From positions 62,001 to 126,000 of the forward strand of contig NZ_NRTA01000004.1 of assembly GCF_002286735.1 (NCBI RefSeq): 64,000 nucleotides of DNA, in the 5' to 3' direction. The translations under genes and the position numbers were made by a program. Of this stretch, positions 27,615 to 35,851 are shown piece after piece (within the stretch, counting starts at the first letter, position 1; each line of letters begins with the position of its first letter). Below the pieces are notes generated by a model that was not told where the DNA came from, searched no databases, and saw only the letters and a program-made list of their open reading frames with translations. The stretch is from Leptolyngbya sp. BC1307. GTDB lineage: Bacteria > Cyanobacteriota > Cyanobacteriia > Phormidesmidales > Phormidesmidaceae.

Positions 27615-28022
27615 CTAGGTAGAGACCGAGACCGAGGATGAGCCCGACTGTTTTTCCTTGGCTTTAGAAAGCTTTTCGGAGACTGCCGCCACTTCTTCGA
27701 GCCGCGCAGCGTCTTTCTCTACATCGGCTGTGTCCGCACCGTCGGTGGGCTCTGCTGGACTAACCGGCGAGGGATCAGTGGCTTCGGCGGCGGGTTGGAT
27801 GGCGGTGACCTTTTTAGAGGAGCTGACTGGAGCGATCGCCTTTTCCCCCTGAGCTTCCTCCTGAGATTCCCCTTGGGCCAGCGCCGCTGTCTCTGCCGCA
27901 ATATCTTCTTGAATGCGCCGCGAGACAAACGAAACAAAGGCAATGCTAATAAATCCGGCGCTAAACAGCATCCACCCGTCAATTACATAGGTCATGAAGT
28001 GGTTGAGTTCACTGACAGACAT
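27615..28022 (-). CDS. Small single-span membrane protein with long acidic tail, unknown
   Basis: About 135 residues from the ATG at 28022, which has GAGG eight bases upstream; a TTG two codons earlier is less likely. One transmembrane helix lies at about residues 10-34 (MTYVIDGWMLFSAGFISIAF), followed by a low-complexity tail rich in Ala, Glu, Pro, Ser and Lys. The topology suggests a short N-terminus and a long cytosolic or lumenal disordered tail. I do not recognise a family. It converges with rfbB across a 189-nt spacer without clear signals. Confidence 0.55.
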   Translation of the reverse strand: MSVSELNHFMTYVIDGWMLFSAGFISIAFVSFVSRRIQEDIAAETAALAQGESQEEAQGEKAIAPVSSSKKVTAIQPAAEATDPSPVSPAEPTDGADTADVEKDAARLEEVAAVSEKLSKAKEKQSGSSSVSVST

Positions 28023-28301
28023 AAGCAAAGCCTCGTCAAACGTTAAAAGTCGCCTGCCCCCAGTGCTGACCGTATCTCTACACAGAAAGCCATGAAAACA
28101 CTCAGCGCATAATCGCCTATTATGCTAGCTCATCTGCAAAGATTCAATTCCGTGTGAAGAAGGGTTGCACAGTCAGATGTTTCACGCTCGACCACACAGA
28201 TAGTCACACAACTCGTACAAAGTCGTAAGATTAAAAGACACATTCGTACGGTGGGAACCCATCGTTCAGCGCACTCCTAGCATTAGCCTTTAGCAATCAT
28301 C

Positions 28302-28967
28302 ATGGTCTCTAGCCCCTCTCAGATTTCGACTTCCGTTCAGCAATCTGCAACGCCAAACGCAGACTTAGTAAAGCAACCGGGCCGTACCGCTTCGGTCAGC
28401 CGGACGACTAAAGAAACTGACGTGCAGGTGGTGCTCAACGTCGATGGGCAGGGCCGCTGCACCGCTGATACCGGCATTCCCTTTTTAGATCATATGCTGC
28501 ATCAGATTGCCTCGCATGGGCTGTTTGACCTGGAAGTGCGCGCGACTGGCGATATCGAAATCGACGATCACCATACGAATGAAGATGTCGGTATCACCTT
28601 AGGAATGGCACTGCATCAGGCACTGGGCGATCGCAAAGGCATTACCCGCTTTGGCCATTTTGTTGCCCCGCTAGATGAAGCCCTGGTACAGATAGCGCTC
28701 GACTTCTCGGGTCGCCCCCACCTCAGCTACGGCCTAGAGATCCCCACGCAGCGCGTCGGCACCTACGATACTCAGCTCGTGCGCGAATTTTTTGTCGCCA
28801 TCATCAACCATGCGCAGCTGACGCTACATATTCGTCAGCTCAGTGGTATTAACTCCCATCACATTATTGAAGCCACCTTTAAGGCATTTGCCCGAGCCAT
28901 GCGCATGGCCACCGAAACCGACCCCCGCCGGGCCGGAACGATTCCTAGCTCGAAAGGGGTGATCTAG
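28302..28967 (+). CDS. hisB: Imidazoleglycerol-phosphate dehydratase
   Basis: Sixth step of histidine synthesis: dehydration of imidazoleglycerol phosphate to imidazole acetol phosphate, using Mn2+. 221 residues; the family core is about 195, preceded here by a 25-residue variable N-terminus. The two metal-binding halves are visible: [13 protein letters not shown] with [11 protein letters not shown], and [16 protein letters not shown] with [19 protein letters not shown]. It is monofunctional, without the phosphatase domain of enteric HisB. Confidence 0.95.
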   Translation: MVSSPSQISTSVQQSATPNADLVKQPGRTASVSRTTKETDVQVVLNVDGQGRCTADTGIPFLDHMLHQIASHGLFDLEVRATGDIEIDDHHTNEDVGITLGMALHQALGDRKGITRFGHFVAPLDEALVQIALDFSGRPHLSYGLEIPTQRVGTYDTQLVREFFVAIINHAQLTLHIRQLSGINSHHIIEATFKAFARAMRMATETDPRRAGTIPSSKGVI

Positions 28968-28982
28968 TTTGCATAGGCGGCG

Positions 28983-29531
28983 TTACGACAGTTGCACGGT
29001 TGCTAGCTGCTGCTGCCGGGGCTGACTGTGATGCTCAGGGAGTGGATGATGAGTAGGGTTAGGCGTAATCGCCAGTCTGTAATTGCGCACAAAGACTTCA
29101 ATTTTATTGAGCGCTTGGGCAACGGATTTTCCGATTGGAATAGGCTGGATGCATCGGGCGCGCACTTCTGTTATGGGCAGTTGAAACCACCATGACTGAG
29201 GCGATTGACCGTGGCGGCTGTGAGCTTCGCTGAGCAGAGCCGCTGGGCTTTGAAACGTTTGAAAGGTAGCAGGCGCTGCCAGAGCTGGCCGAGCAGTCCC
29301 GAGCGGGCTGACTTTCATCCGCGAGCAGGGCTGCGTATAGGGGGTGATAAAAATAGCGTAGTTGGCCTGCGCTAGCTGATCGATAGCGGCCATCCGCGAC
29401 TGATCAATTAAAAGCGATCGCACGCCCGGCAACTGCCAGCCATCCACGGCGCTAGCAATTGCTTGAGTAGCTTCGGTGACTTCACAGCAGACAATCCAAA
29501 ATTTTGTCTTGTGAGAGGTGGGCACTGACAT
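28983..29531 (-). CDS. Hypothetical protein
   Basis: 182 residues, soluble. The N-terminus has alternating hydrophobic strands (KFWIVCCEVTEATQAI, then SLLIDQSRMAAIDQLAQANY) that look like a small alpha/beta fold. The middle is Ala/Ser/Gln-rich, and WWFQLPITEVRARC is a distinctive element near residue 115. The C-terminal 25 residues are Pro/His/Gln-rich and probably disordered. It converges with hisB, 15 nt apart. I do not recognise a family or function. Confidence 0.55.
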   Translation of the reverse strand: MSVPTSHKTKFWIVCCEVTEATQAIASAVDGWQLPGVRSLLIDQSRMAAIDQLAQANYAIFITPYTQPCSRMKVSPLGTARPALAAPATFQTFQSPAALLSEAHSRHGQSPQSWWFQLPITEVRARCIQPIPIGKSVAQALNKIEVFVRNYRLAITPNPTHHPLPEHHSQPRQQQLATVQLS

Positions 29532-29561
29532 ATCGCTTAATAATAAGGGGACGATTTTATA

Positions 29562-29616
29562 TAGCCGTCGTCGGATGCATACTCGCAGAGAAGGCGATGC
29601 CTACGTACGACGGCTA
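29562..29616. repeat. 10-bp inverted repeat and short tandem repeats in 29532-29951
   Basis: TAGCCGTCGT (29562-29571) and ACGACGGCTA (29607-29616) are perfect inverted copies across 35 nt. Just after, an 8-nt unit TAGCCACT is tandemly repeated about three times (about 29615-29638). Around 29817-29846 a 12-nt unit TTCCAGAGCGCG is repeated just over twice. The 420-nt gap lies between divergent genes and shows no protein-coding sequence I can support. Confidence 0.45.
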
Positions 29617-29951
29617 GCCACTTAGCCACTTAGTCACTTAGCCCGCAGCACATAGCGGTTCTAGCGATCGCTAATGGAGTGACCTCAGTGGCCAAAGCTA
29701 TAGAACTCAAAATAACTGTAAGCCTTGCCCCCATCATGCCTTCGCTGAGCAAAAACTATCAACGGTTGTTGATGAAAGTTTAAGTGAACATTATCGTGGC
29801 GATGAAGCTTTAACAAAGCGTTCCAGAGCGCGTTCCAGAGCGCGTTTCAGCCGCTAGCAGAGAAATCAGGGGCACTGCACAGGCATCGTCTGCCATCAGT
29901 CGAACACTGAATTCGCTATATTTTTACCAGCCATCGTGCCTATTCCTCACC

Positions 29952-30539
29952 ATGTCTTCATCTGTCATGCCTGCTGCCAAAGACAAAATCATGACCGCAA
30001 AGTTTTTAGAAGCGCTGAGCTTTGCCGCCTATCAACACCGCTATCAACAGCGTAAAGATAACGTCACGCCCTACATCAACCACCCGATTGCCGTTGCCAA
30101 TATTTTGCTGAACGAAGCTGGCGTGAGCGATGAGACCGTGCTGATTGCCGCTTTGCTACACGATACCGTCGAAGACACGGGCACTGGCTTTGCCGATATT
30201 GAGCAGCGCTTTGGCCGAACAGTTCGCGATATCGTGGCCGAAGTGACTGACGATAAGTCTTTGCCTAAAAAGGCCCGTAAGCAAAAGCAAATTGACCATG
30301 CGCCAAGTTTGAGCGATCGCGCCCGCCTGGTAAAACTTGCCGACAAAACCGCCAACCTGCGCGATGTCACCTCCGCACCCCCCAAGGACTGGCCAGTCTC
30401 CCGGCTTGATGAATATCTCGACTGGGGCAAAGCCGTCATCGATCAAATTCGCGGCAGCCATGCCCAGCTAGAAGATTTATTTGATCAGGCGTATCGGCAG
30501 GGTAAGGAAACGGTTGGTGCGTTGAGCAAGTCGGCGTAG
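29952..30539 (+). CDS. HD-domain phosphohydrolase, small (p)ppGpp-hydrolase-like
   Basis: 195 residues; Met14 (ATG at 29991) is an alternative start with a more typical beginning. The HD fold of RelA/SpoT hydrolase type is shown by YINHPIAVANIL (His44), LIAALLHDTVEDT (His70-Asp71) and RLVKLADKTANLRD. There is no synthetase or TGS domain, so this resembles stand-alone small alarmone hydrolases (MESH1-like), which remove the 3'-pyrophosphate of (p)ppGpp using Mn2+. Its true substrate is not proven by sequence. Confidence 0.85.
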   Translation: MSSSVMPAAKDKIMTAKFLEALSFAAYQHRYQQRKDNVTPYINHPIAVANILLNEAGVSDETVLIAALLHDTVEDTGTGFADIEQRFGRTVRDIVAEVTDDKSLPKKARKQKQIDHAPSLSDRARLVKLADKTANLRDVTSAPPKDWPVSRLDEYLDWGKAVIDQIRGSHAQLEDLFDQAYRQGKETVGALSKSA

Positions 30540-30546
30540 TGCCAGT

Positions 30547-31124
30547 CTAGTGGCCGCTTTTTTGGTCGCAGATGACGAGGCCGAGGCATTCTAGGCGCTG
30601 GAGGTTTTCGGTAATGGCATCCAATTTCTTCTGCGTAGTGCGGCCTTTAAACTGGGCGGCGATTTGTTTGGCGCTCCATTCGCCGGGGGTGGTGCGGAGG
30701 AGGTCGCGGATGGCGGCGAGCTGTTCTTTAGGTTTGGTGGGCCATTTTTGTTGTTCTACGGATTCGGTGATGGGTTCTTCTGGGGTGAGAACTTTGAGGG
30801 TGGTTTGTTGGGGTTGGGTTTCTTCGAGGGCTTGCCCAGGAGATTGGTACTCGGGGCGGAGCCAGCGGATGAGGCCGTTGCGTTCTTCTCCGGCTCGTTC
30901 GGCGTTGAGGGCAACGAGGTTTTCGAGGATTTGTTCATCGGTGAGGGTTGGGGGCCAGCCGTAGGCGTTGAGGACTGCGGCGTCTAGCTCGTCGTGGATT
31001 TGCTTGAGGGTGGAGACGAGGGCTTTGTTGTTGTAGCCTCAGTCGGCGTCGGTGAAGGGTTGGCCTGCGCGGAGTTTTTCGAGCAGGTTGTATATGCCGA
31101 TGATGGTGTACTTCGCGACATCTC
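30547..31124 (-). pseudogene. C-terminal remnant of a large class I DNA methyltransferase / restriction-modification enzyme
   Basis: Read leftward, the frame gives RDVAKYTIIGIYNLLEKLRA, GQPFTDAD, an in-frame TGA, then NNKALVSTLKQIHDELDAAV, LNAYGWPPTLTDEQILENLV, ALNAERAGEERNGLIRWLRP and an LRTTPGEWSAKQIAAQF tail, ending with TAG at 30547. The D-AV-x-AYGWP and LNxERAxEER-GLIRWLRPEYQ elements are typical of the C-terminus of large Eco57I/MmeI-like methyltransferase proteins. The methyltransferase core (NPPF) is absent. The fragment touches the stop of the HEPN gene. Its partner N-terminal remnant lies at 33097-33399, on the other side of the DUF262-HEPN pair. Confidence 0.75.
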
Positions 31125-31940
31125 TTAACAAGCTCTCATCTGTTTAGGTAAAGCTTCGTGGCAAAGAACCAACACTAGAGCGTGCTGCAAAACGGCAACT
31201 TTGTTCCGGAAGTCGATCAGCTCCCCTACAGATAAGCTATTAGTGGTAGACGACCCGTGTGCAATTCCATTCCTACTCTCAAGTAACTGATCGAGAAATG
31301 TTATCCAAAAAGTATTTGCGCGCTTGCTTCCTCCTCTGTAATCAGAAGCATCAATTCCAAATTCACTTACATTCATGCTATATGGATAGACTTTTGTGCC
31401 GACCGACGTGTGATGCATCAGTTCCTTTAGTAGCGCTTCTATGTCAGATCTCACATCGCGAAAGATATTGTCTAGCCGCGAATTATCTATTCGTGAAAAG
31501 AAATTGTTTACGCCGAAGTTGGCACATACCTTATCGATAACTCTGGGCGAGGGATTCTTGTTATTTCCACGAGCACTCTCTATCAGAAAAGGTTCAAGGG
31601 AAAACTTTGTTTCTAGCCCGCATAGCAGACTAATTAGCTCTCTTGTTTGATTGCTGTCTTCCTTATCTGCGCCAGTGAATGTCTTGCAAAAAGTTGCTTG
31701 AATCGGGTACGGAGTTTCCTTAAAACTTGAGAACTTGTTCGCGTCATCTAAAATTGCTCTTGCTACCTCTTTTGTAAAGCCTTCAAGGTGAGCCACCATC
31801 AGCACAATAGATGCTCTACATAAAGCACTGTAGAGCGTAGGATTTTTGTCTTGTTCTTCAGCAGATCTTTCAATTAAAACATCTACCTCTTTCCACTGAT
31901 CCTCTATAGAATTAACAAGATAGTTGACAAAAGTTTTCAT
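31125..31940 (-). CDS. HEPN-domain protein (MAE_28990/MAE_18760-like putative nuclease)
   Basis: 271 residues, mostly helical. N-terminal SALCRASIVLMVAHLEGFTKE and C-terminal LLESRNGIAHGSSTTN match the MAE_28990-type HEPN family. RNGIAH (Arg223, His228) is the R-x4-H RNase motif of HEPN toxins. The ATG immediately follows the TAA of the DUF262 gene (TAAATG), so the two are translationally coupled. The base composition is clearly AT-richer than the surrounding genes, and codon choice looks foreign. In the known family such proteins are paired with DUF262 partners and proposed to act in phage defence or toxin systems; that role is inferred here. Confidence 0.8.
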   Translation of the reverse strand: MKTFVNYLVNSIEDQWKEVDVLIERSAEEQDKNPTLYSALCRASIVLMVAHLEGFTKEVARAILDDANKFSSFKETPYPIQATFCKTFTGADKEDSNQTRELISLLCGLETKFSLEPFLIESARGNNKNPSPRVIDKVCANFGVNNFFSRIDNSRLDNIFRDVRSDIEALLKELMHHTSVGTKVYPYSMNVSEFGIDASDYRGGSKRANTFWITFLDQLLESRNGIAHGSSTTNSLSVGELIDFRNKVAVLQHALVLVLCHEALPKQMRAC

Positions 31941-33062
31941 TTACGAGAAAACCTGCTTTGCGGCTTCAATTCTTGCGATGACTTTTTCTCTGGCGCTTGT
32001 GCTAGCCGACACAGCATCAAAGAAGACCTGCTGCTTAAACAAATCTCTAAAGCCATCCACCGCACTGGGCGCTATCTGAGGATTGGCAAAGTCCATCGAC
32101 ATAGATGCTGAGACAGCTAGTGCATCAAAAACAGCGGCATTAAAGTTCGACATCTTATCAAAAGCGTCGTTTTCGTAACGATATTTTGCAAATGCCTTAT
32201 CCCCAAAAGCTTCTCGAATCGTTCGCATGGTTATCAAGAATGTCTGTCTCATTTCCGATAGCTCACTTTTGCTAAGCTGATTAAACTTATCCATCTCATC
32301 GTTAAGAAACTGCTTAAGACCTTTTCCCAGAGATTGGTCATTATAGTTATTCAGCGCAAAGAACCTCAGTACAAGTTCGACATCTTCCATCTTTTTGACT
32401 TTGCTGTTGCTTTCAGGGTTGTTAGGGTCAATCTGTAACAATATCCTAAAATTTATATCCTTAGACAGCTCCTTCAGAAGGTCGTTAAATGGCCCTCGTG
32501 ATACAGCATTTCTAAGTTCTTGAGCTTCTAGCTTCACTGAGCCAGAGTTAAGTCTCTCAAAAATATCGTACTTTACCTGATCGTCAACGGTAGAGTCGAT
32601 TCGCAAACACTTGATAGTTCTCTCTTCTAATCTTCTAATTAAAAAAGGAGGTAAGTCTTTGTAGTAAGTTCCTTCTAGCTCGGTCAGTGCGTCGAGTCCT
32701 GTTAACGAAAACTCGTTGTTGAAGAATTTTGTAATAGCCGTTAATCGCTGCTGCCCATCAATGACAGAGTAACGAGATTCTTCGTCGCCTGTCTCAATAT
32801 CAATGTCTACATCTTGAGATAGATAAATTAAAGGAACTGGAATGTTGAGGATAAGACTTTCAATCAGTCGCGATGAAGTTTCCGTAGTCCATCGATGTCT
32901 TCTTTGATAGTCGGGGTCAAGCTTGATAGTGCCTCTCTTGATTTTTTTGACCAGGGTTTCTAAGTCATACTCAATATTCTGAGTTTTGACGGTTCTTTCC
33001 CTAGCCTTTTGCTGTAAGCCAGATAGGTTTTGTTTGAGAGTGGTGATCATGCCATACGCCAA
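31941..33062 (-). CDS. DUF262-domain protein (GmrS/ParB-like NTPase-nuclease)
   Basis: 373 residues. The DUF262 core has DPDYQRRHRWTTETSSRLIE (about 49-68), then IPVPLIYL, the hallmark YSVIDGQQRLTAI (99-110, with IDGQQR at 101-106) and FERLNSGSVKLEAQELRNAV. It has no C-terminal DUF1524/HNH domain of the GmrD type; its last 120 residues are helical. DUF262 proteins are ParB/sulfiredoxin-like nucleotide hydrolases found in type IV restriction and other defence systems. It is followed directly by the HEPN gene. The pair is AT-rich and inserted between two remnants of one methyltransferase gene. Confidence 0.85.
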   Translation of the reverse strand: MAYGMITTLKQNLSGLQQKARERTVKTQNIEYDLETLVKKIKRGTIKLDPDYQRRHRWTTETSSRLIESLILNIPVPLIYLSQDVDIDIETGDEESRYSVIDGQQRLTAITKFFNNEFSLTGLDALTELEGTYYKDLPPFLIRRLEERTIKCLRIDSTVDDQVKYDIFERLNSGSVKLEAQELRNAVSRGPFNDLLKELSKDINFRILLQIDPNNPESNSKVKKMEDVELVLRFFALNNYNDQSLGKGLKQFLNDEMDKFNQLSKSELSEMRQTFLITMRTIREAFGDKAFAKYRYENDAFDKMSNFNAAVFDALAVSASMSMDFANPQIAPSAVDGFRDLFKQQVFFDAVSASTSAREKVIARIEAAKQVFS

Positions 33063-33096
33063 GAGCTTCGCTAAGTTTAGTTTATCGTGAGCGCAG

Positions 33097-33399
33097 TCAA
33101 ATCGTGCGATTATTCGTTTGTGTTTTGTCGCTAACCCTGCTTCGCCTTAACGAAAAAGCAGCCTTATAAAAGTTCGCAAAGCGCGTCGTCGGGGCCATCT
33201 TCTGGCTGCTATAAAACTTGATGTCCTTATCAAAGCAATACGGATCGTCTGCCTGGTTACCCTTGGGCGCAGGCTTATCCACTCTCAGCGCCTCGCACAA
33301 GTCCAAGAAAAATCCCTGACAGTTGGCCCGCTCATTCCCCTCAGAGCCCAGCCACTTACCCAAAAACTGCTCGACCCGCTGCTGATCTGCCCTATCCAT
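33097..33399 (-). pseudogene. N-terminal remnant of the same class I DNA methyltransferase
   Basis: Begins MDRADQQRVEQFLGKWLGSE, then GNERANCQGFFLDLCEALRV and DPYCFDKDIKFYSSQK, then TRFANFYKA. This is the usual N-terminus of large cyanobacterial Eco57I-like methyltransferase/restriction proteins, whose next motif is GHF(x)LEAKQG. Here that motif (FFVKAKQG) is found one frame over, so a frameshift occurs near 33145, followed by TAG and TAA stops by about 33105. The start codon overlaps the end of the heptad-repeat gene. The missing middle is replaced by the DUF262-HEPN pair. Confidence 0.75.
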
Positions 33400-33862
33400 T
33401 CACGCCCTCTTGCGTCCGACTAGCCACCGGGATACCCCCGTTAGCCCTCACTATTCCCATAGTAGCCACGTCTGCCTGTGACCCGGCCCCCAAAGTTTTC
33501 TTAGGAACCGCTAAATACTGCTTACATAGCAGCTCGCACTGGTCAGGGAAGCGATCGCACTTCTCCGTAAGCTGCTCACACTATTCCCCAAGCAGCTCGC
33601 GCTCCTCGCCGAGCAACCCACACTCCTCGCCCAGTCGCTTGCACTTCTCCGTGAGCCGCTCGCACTTCTCCGTAAGTCGTTCACGCTTCTCTAGGAGCCG
33701 CTTGCGCTCTTTGCCGAGCAGTTCACGCTTTTCGCAGAGCAGCAAATACTTCTCACTTACCTGTAAACTCACGAGCGTCAATAGCGTCCTGCGATCGCCG
33801 CCCGCCACTCCCCACCGGCATCGCCTCAGGCAAGGCCATAGGCTGTGGAAAAATGACCACAA
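33392..33862 (-). pseudogene. Cys-containing heptad coiled-coil protein gene with in-frame amber stop
   Basis: The frame from 33862 has a basic N-terminus, then about ten consecutive 7-residue (21-nt) units of the form R-L-T-E-K-C-E, such as LLEKRERLTEKCERLTEKCK. A TAG at 33581-33583 interrupts the seventh unit. The same frame then continues with CEQLTEKCDRFPDQCELLCK and a unique tail ending EGVNG before TAG at 33392, overlapping the methyltransferase start. A truncated product of 93 residues could still be made. The partly repeated sequence could also expand or contract. The family is not recognised; it probably belonged to the restriction operon. Confidence 0.6.
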
Positions 33863-33868
33863 CCCCTC

Positions 33869-34411
33869 TTACTGCTCTCTATTCAAAATGAAGAAAAAAG
33901 GCTGCTGAGACTCCTTGTAGTCCATCAGGCCAAGCAGCGTGTTTTCATCCACTTTTCTAAAGACATCGTGAATCGGCAAATGGTCGTAGATCATAGTGGC
34001 GCTAATTTTGCCTCGATGCTCCATCATTCGCAGCCGCGCCTGACTCTTTTCTGTTTTTAGCAGCGGATTAAACAACGTGAACACGGGTTTAACCGCTTCG
34101 TTCGTAGGAATGGGTAGGCTCAAAGCCATTTTCATCATCTGCGGATTAGGCGAAATCTTGAAGATCTGACCGTTGCCATCTAAAAACAGCAGCGGATGGA
34201 CACAATCCGGGCTAACGAATTCTTTACCGTACCAGTTTGCCACCTCCAGCAAGCCATCCATCGGATGATCGGTGTCGAGGCCAGAGCCCTTCCATCTGCC
34301 AAACATAAAGGCTATATCCACCGGTTCTAGCTGATCAAATAGGGCTAAGGCTTCTTCTGTAGTCGCTTTCTTTTTCTGTAAGATCGGATGGATTTTTTCT
34401 TCAGTAAGCAT
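33869..34411 (-). CDS. DUF4334 / GXWXG-domain protein
   Basis: 180 residues from the ATG at 34411, preceded by CAGGAAATATC; the frame to 34471 adds 20 unlikely residues. The N-terminal FMFGRWKGSGLDTDHPMDGL contains the G-x-W-x-G element, and the C-terminal half matches DUF4334 (ARLRMMEHRGKISATMIYDH, LPIHDVFRKVDENTLLGLMD). These lipocalin-like proteins are of unknown function, possibly binding a small hydrophobic ligand. It borders the defence scar but looks intact and unrelated. Confidence 0.85.
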   Translation of the reverse strand: MLTEEKIHPILQKKKATTEEALALFDQLEPVDIAFMFGRWKGSGLDTDHPMDGLLEVANWYGKEFVSPDCVHPLLFLDGNGQIFKISPNPQMMKMALSLPIPTNEAVKPVFTLFNPLLKTEKSQARLRMMEHRGKISATMIYDHLPIHDVFRKVDENTLLGLMDYKESQQPFFFILNREQ

Positions 34412-34697
34412 GATATTTCCTGTAGAGCGCACTTTGCCGAGATTGAAGCAAGAGGTCCATAAAGTCTGCATTCTTAGTGTGACGAGAGAATAGCCGCCAA
34501 TCGTCTAACTTTTGTGAGAACTTAGCCGAGCAAAACATCACCCACAGGTAGAAGAGACCTCTGACGTAGAGTCCCTATCATAGCGGACAGACAGACACCA
34601 CCCCCACGTTCGCCCATGCAGACCTCTTCTCCCATCCAAACCGAGCCTCAAAAGCCTTTTAACTTAGACGATTGGCAGGGCAGCAAGAGTTATAACT

Positions 34698-34820
34698 ATG
34701 GTCAGTGATTTACTCTTGCTCTCGCGGCTAGATAGCAAACAGCGGCCCTTAGTAAAAAGTGATTGCTGCTTGCAAGATTTGATTAGCGATATTGCTGAAG
34801 AATTGCCACTGCAGTTTTAG
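34698..34820 (+). pseudogene. Fragment of a sensor histidine kinase (after the H-box)
   Basis: The 40-residue frame MVSDLLLLSRLDSKQRPLVK ... CCLQDLISDIAEEL matches the segment just after the phospho-acceptor His in RppB-like cyanobacterial metal sensors. H-box, ATP-binding domain and sensor are all missing. It fuses directly into an RND fragment in another frame. It is most likely a deletion scar in a former metal-sensing operon. 34412-34697 shows nothing else apart from a short 30-codon frame from 34617 that I do not accept. Confidence 0.5.
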
Positions 34821-34963
34821 GTGGCCTTGTAATTTCTACATTGCTGACTTTAGTGGTCGTCCCAGTCGTGTATTCCTTTGTAGACGATGCTGCCGAGTTC
34901 TTTAAGCGTTTATCGAACCGGCGAGTAAAAAAAGCCCACCTGTCTCGATTGGAGCTTCCCTAG
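34800..34963 (+). pseudogene. C-terminal fragment of an RND efflux pump
   Basis: The frame reads IATAVLGGLVISTLLTLVVV, PVVYSFVDDAAEFFKRLSNR and a short basic tail to TAG at 34961-34963. The GGL-x-SSTLLTL-x-VVPVVY block is the last transmembrane helix of AcrB/CzcA-type pumps. Everything upstream is gone and replaced by the kinase fragment. With the intact CusA-like gene at 36454-39588 nearby, it records loss of a second efflux operon. Confidence 0.6.
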
Positions 34964-35107
34964 TTAAGATTCCGTTTCTTATCACCAGCCAATTTCTTTG
35001 CCTGCCAACGAGACAGAGATTACCGTCGTTTACCCTGTTTCATCCGCATTTCACTTTTCAGATCTATAATTTTCTATAGCTGTTATTTCATAAGGATTTG
35101 ATTTCGT

Positions 35108-35773
35108 ATGCGCCTGAAGCAAAATGTAGGTTTGGTTTTATCATTGGGGCTTTTAGCCTCTGCGTCTACCTTTCTAGCTGGATGCAGCCCCTCTGATTCG
35201 GTTTCTCAAACGCCTGAGCAGTCTACGCCTGTAGGCGACGACATGCCTATGGAAGACCATGCGATGACGATGGATCTTGGCCCCCAGGATGACGAGTTTG
35301 ATCTGCGCTTTATTGATGGCATGATCTTGCACCATCAGGGAGCGATCGCCATGGCCGAAGCCGCTCTCCAAAATTCTCAGCGCGCCGAAACCAAGGAGCT
35401 GGCACAAAATATTATCAGAGACCAGAAAGATGAAATCTCCCAAATGCAGACATGGCGGCAGGCATGGTATCCGGAAGCTAGCGCTGAACCGATTATGTAT
35501 GATGCTCAAATGGGACACACGATGGAGATGTCTACTGAGATGCAGTCGAGTATGCGAATGGATGGCGACTTAGGCAAGGCCGATGATGAGTTTGACCTGC
35601 GCTTTATCAACGGCATGATTCCTCACCATGACGGCGCTTTGGCGATGGCAGAGCAGGGACTGAAGAATAGCGATCGTCCTGAAATACAACAGGTGTCTAA
35701 TGATATTCTTAGAACCCAACAGGTAGAGATTGATCTGATGAACCAGTGGAAAAAAGACTGGTATGGCCAATAG
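35108..35773 (+). CDS. Lipoprotein with two DUF305 domains
   Basis: 221 residues. A lipoprotein signal ends in LAGC (Cys26). Two tandem DUF305 domains follow: residues 60-121 and 158-220, each starting DDEFDLRFI(D/N)GMI and containing a histidine pair (His75-His76 and His173-His174), then methionine-containing helices ending QxWRxxWY. A Met/His-rich linker (GHTMEMSTEMQSSM) joins them. DUF305 proteins are ferritin-like four-helix proteins often found with copper-resistance genes; metal binding by the His/Met residues is inferred. It converges with the Cus-like operon across a perfect hairpin. Confidence 0.9.
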   Translation: MRLKQNVGLVLSLGLLASASTFLAGCSPSDSVSQTPEQSTPVGDDMPMEDHAMTMDLGPQDDEFDLRFIDGMILHHQGAIAMAEAALQNSQRAETKELAQNIIRDQKDEISQMQTWRQAWYPEASAEPIMYDAQMGHTMEMSTEMQSSMRMDGDLGKADDEFDLRFINGMIPHHDGALAMAEQGLKNSDRPEIQQVSNDILRTQQVEIDLMNQWKKDWYGQ

Positions 35774-35796
35774 CTTCTAAGCTTACGATTACGTTG

Positions 35797-35835
35797 TGAG
35801 AAGGGATTAGTCAGTCAGAACAATATCCCTTCTCA
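35797..35835. terminator. Perfect 11-bp hairpin between convergent genes
   Basis: TGAGAAGGGAT (35797-35807) pairs perfectly with ATCCCTTCTCA (35825-35835) around 17 nt. It lies between the DUF305 gene and the lipoprotein gene that reads toward it, so it can serve both. No T tract is visible. Confidence 0.6.
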
Positions 35836-35851
35836 TCTGTCGGGTAGATAA

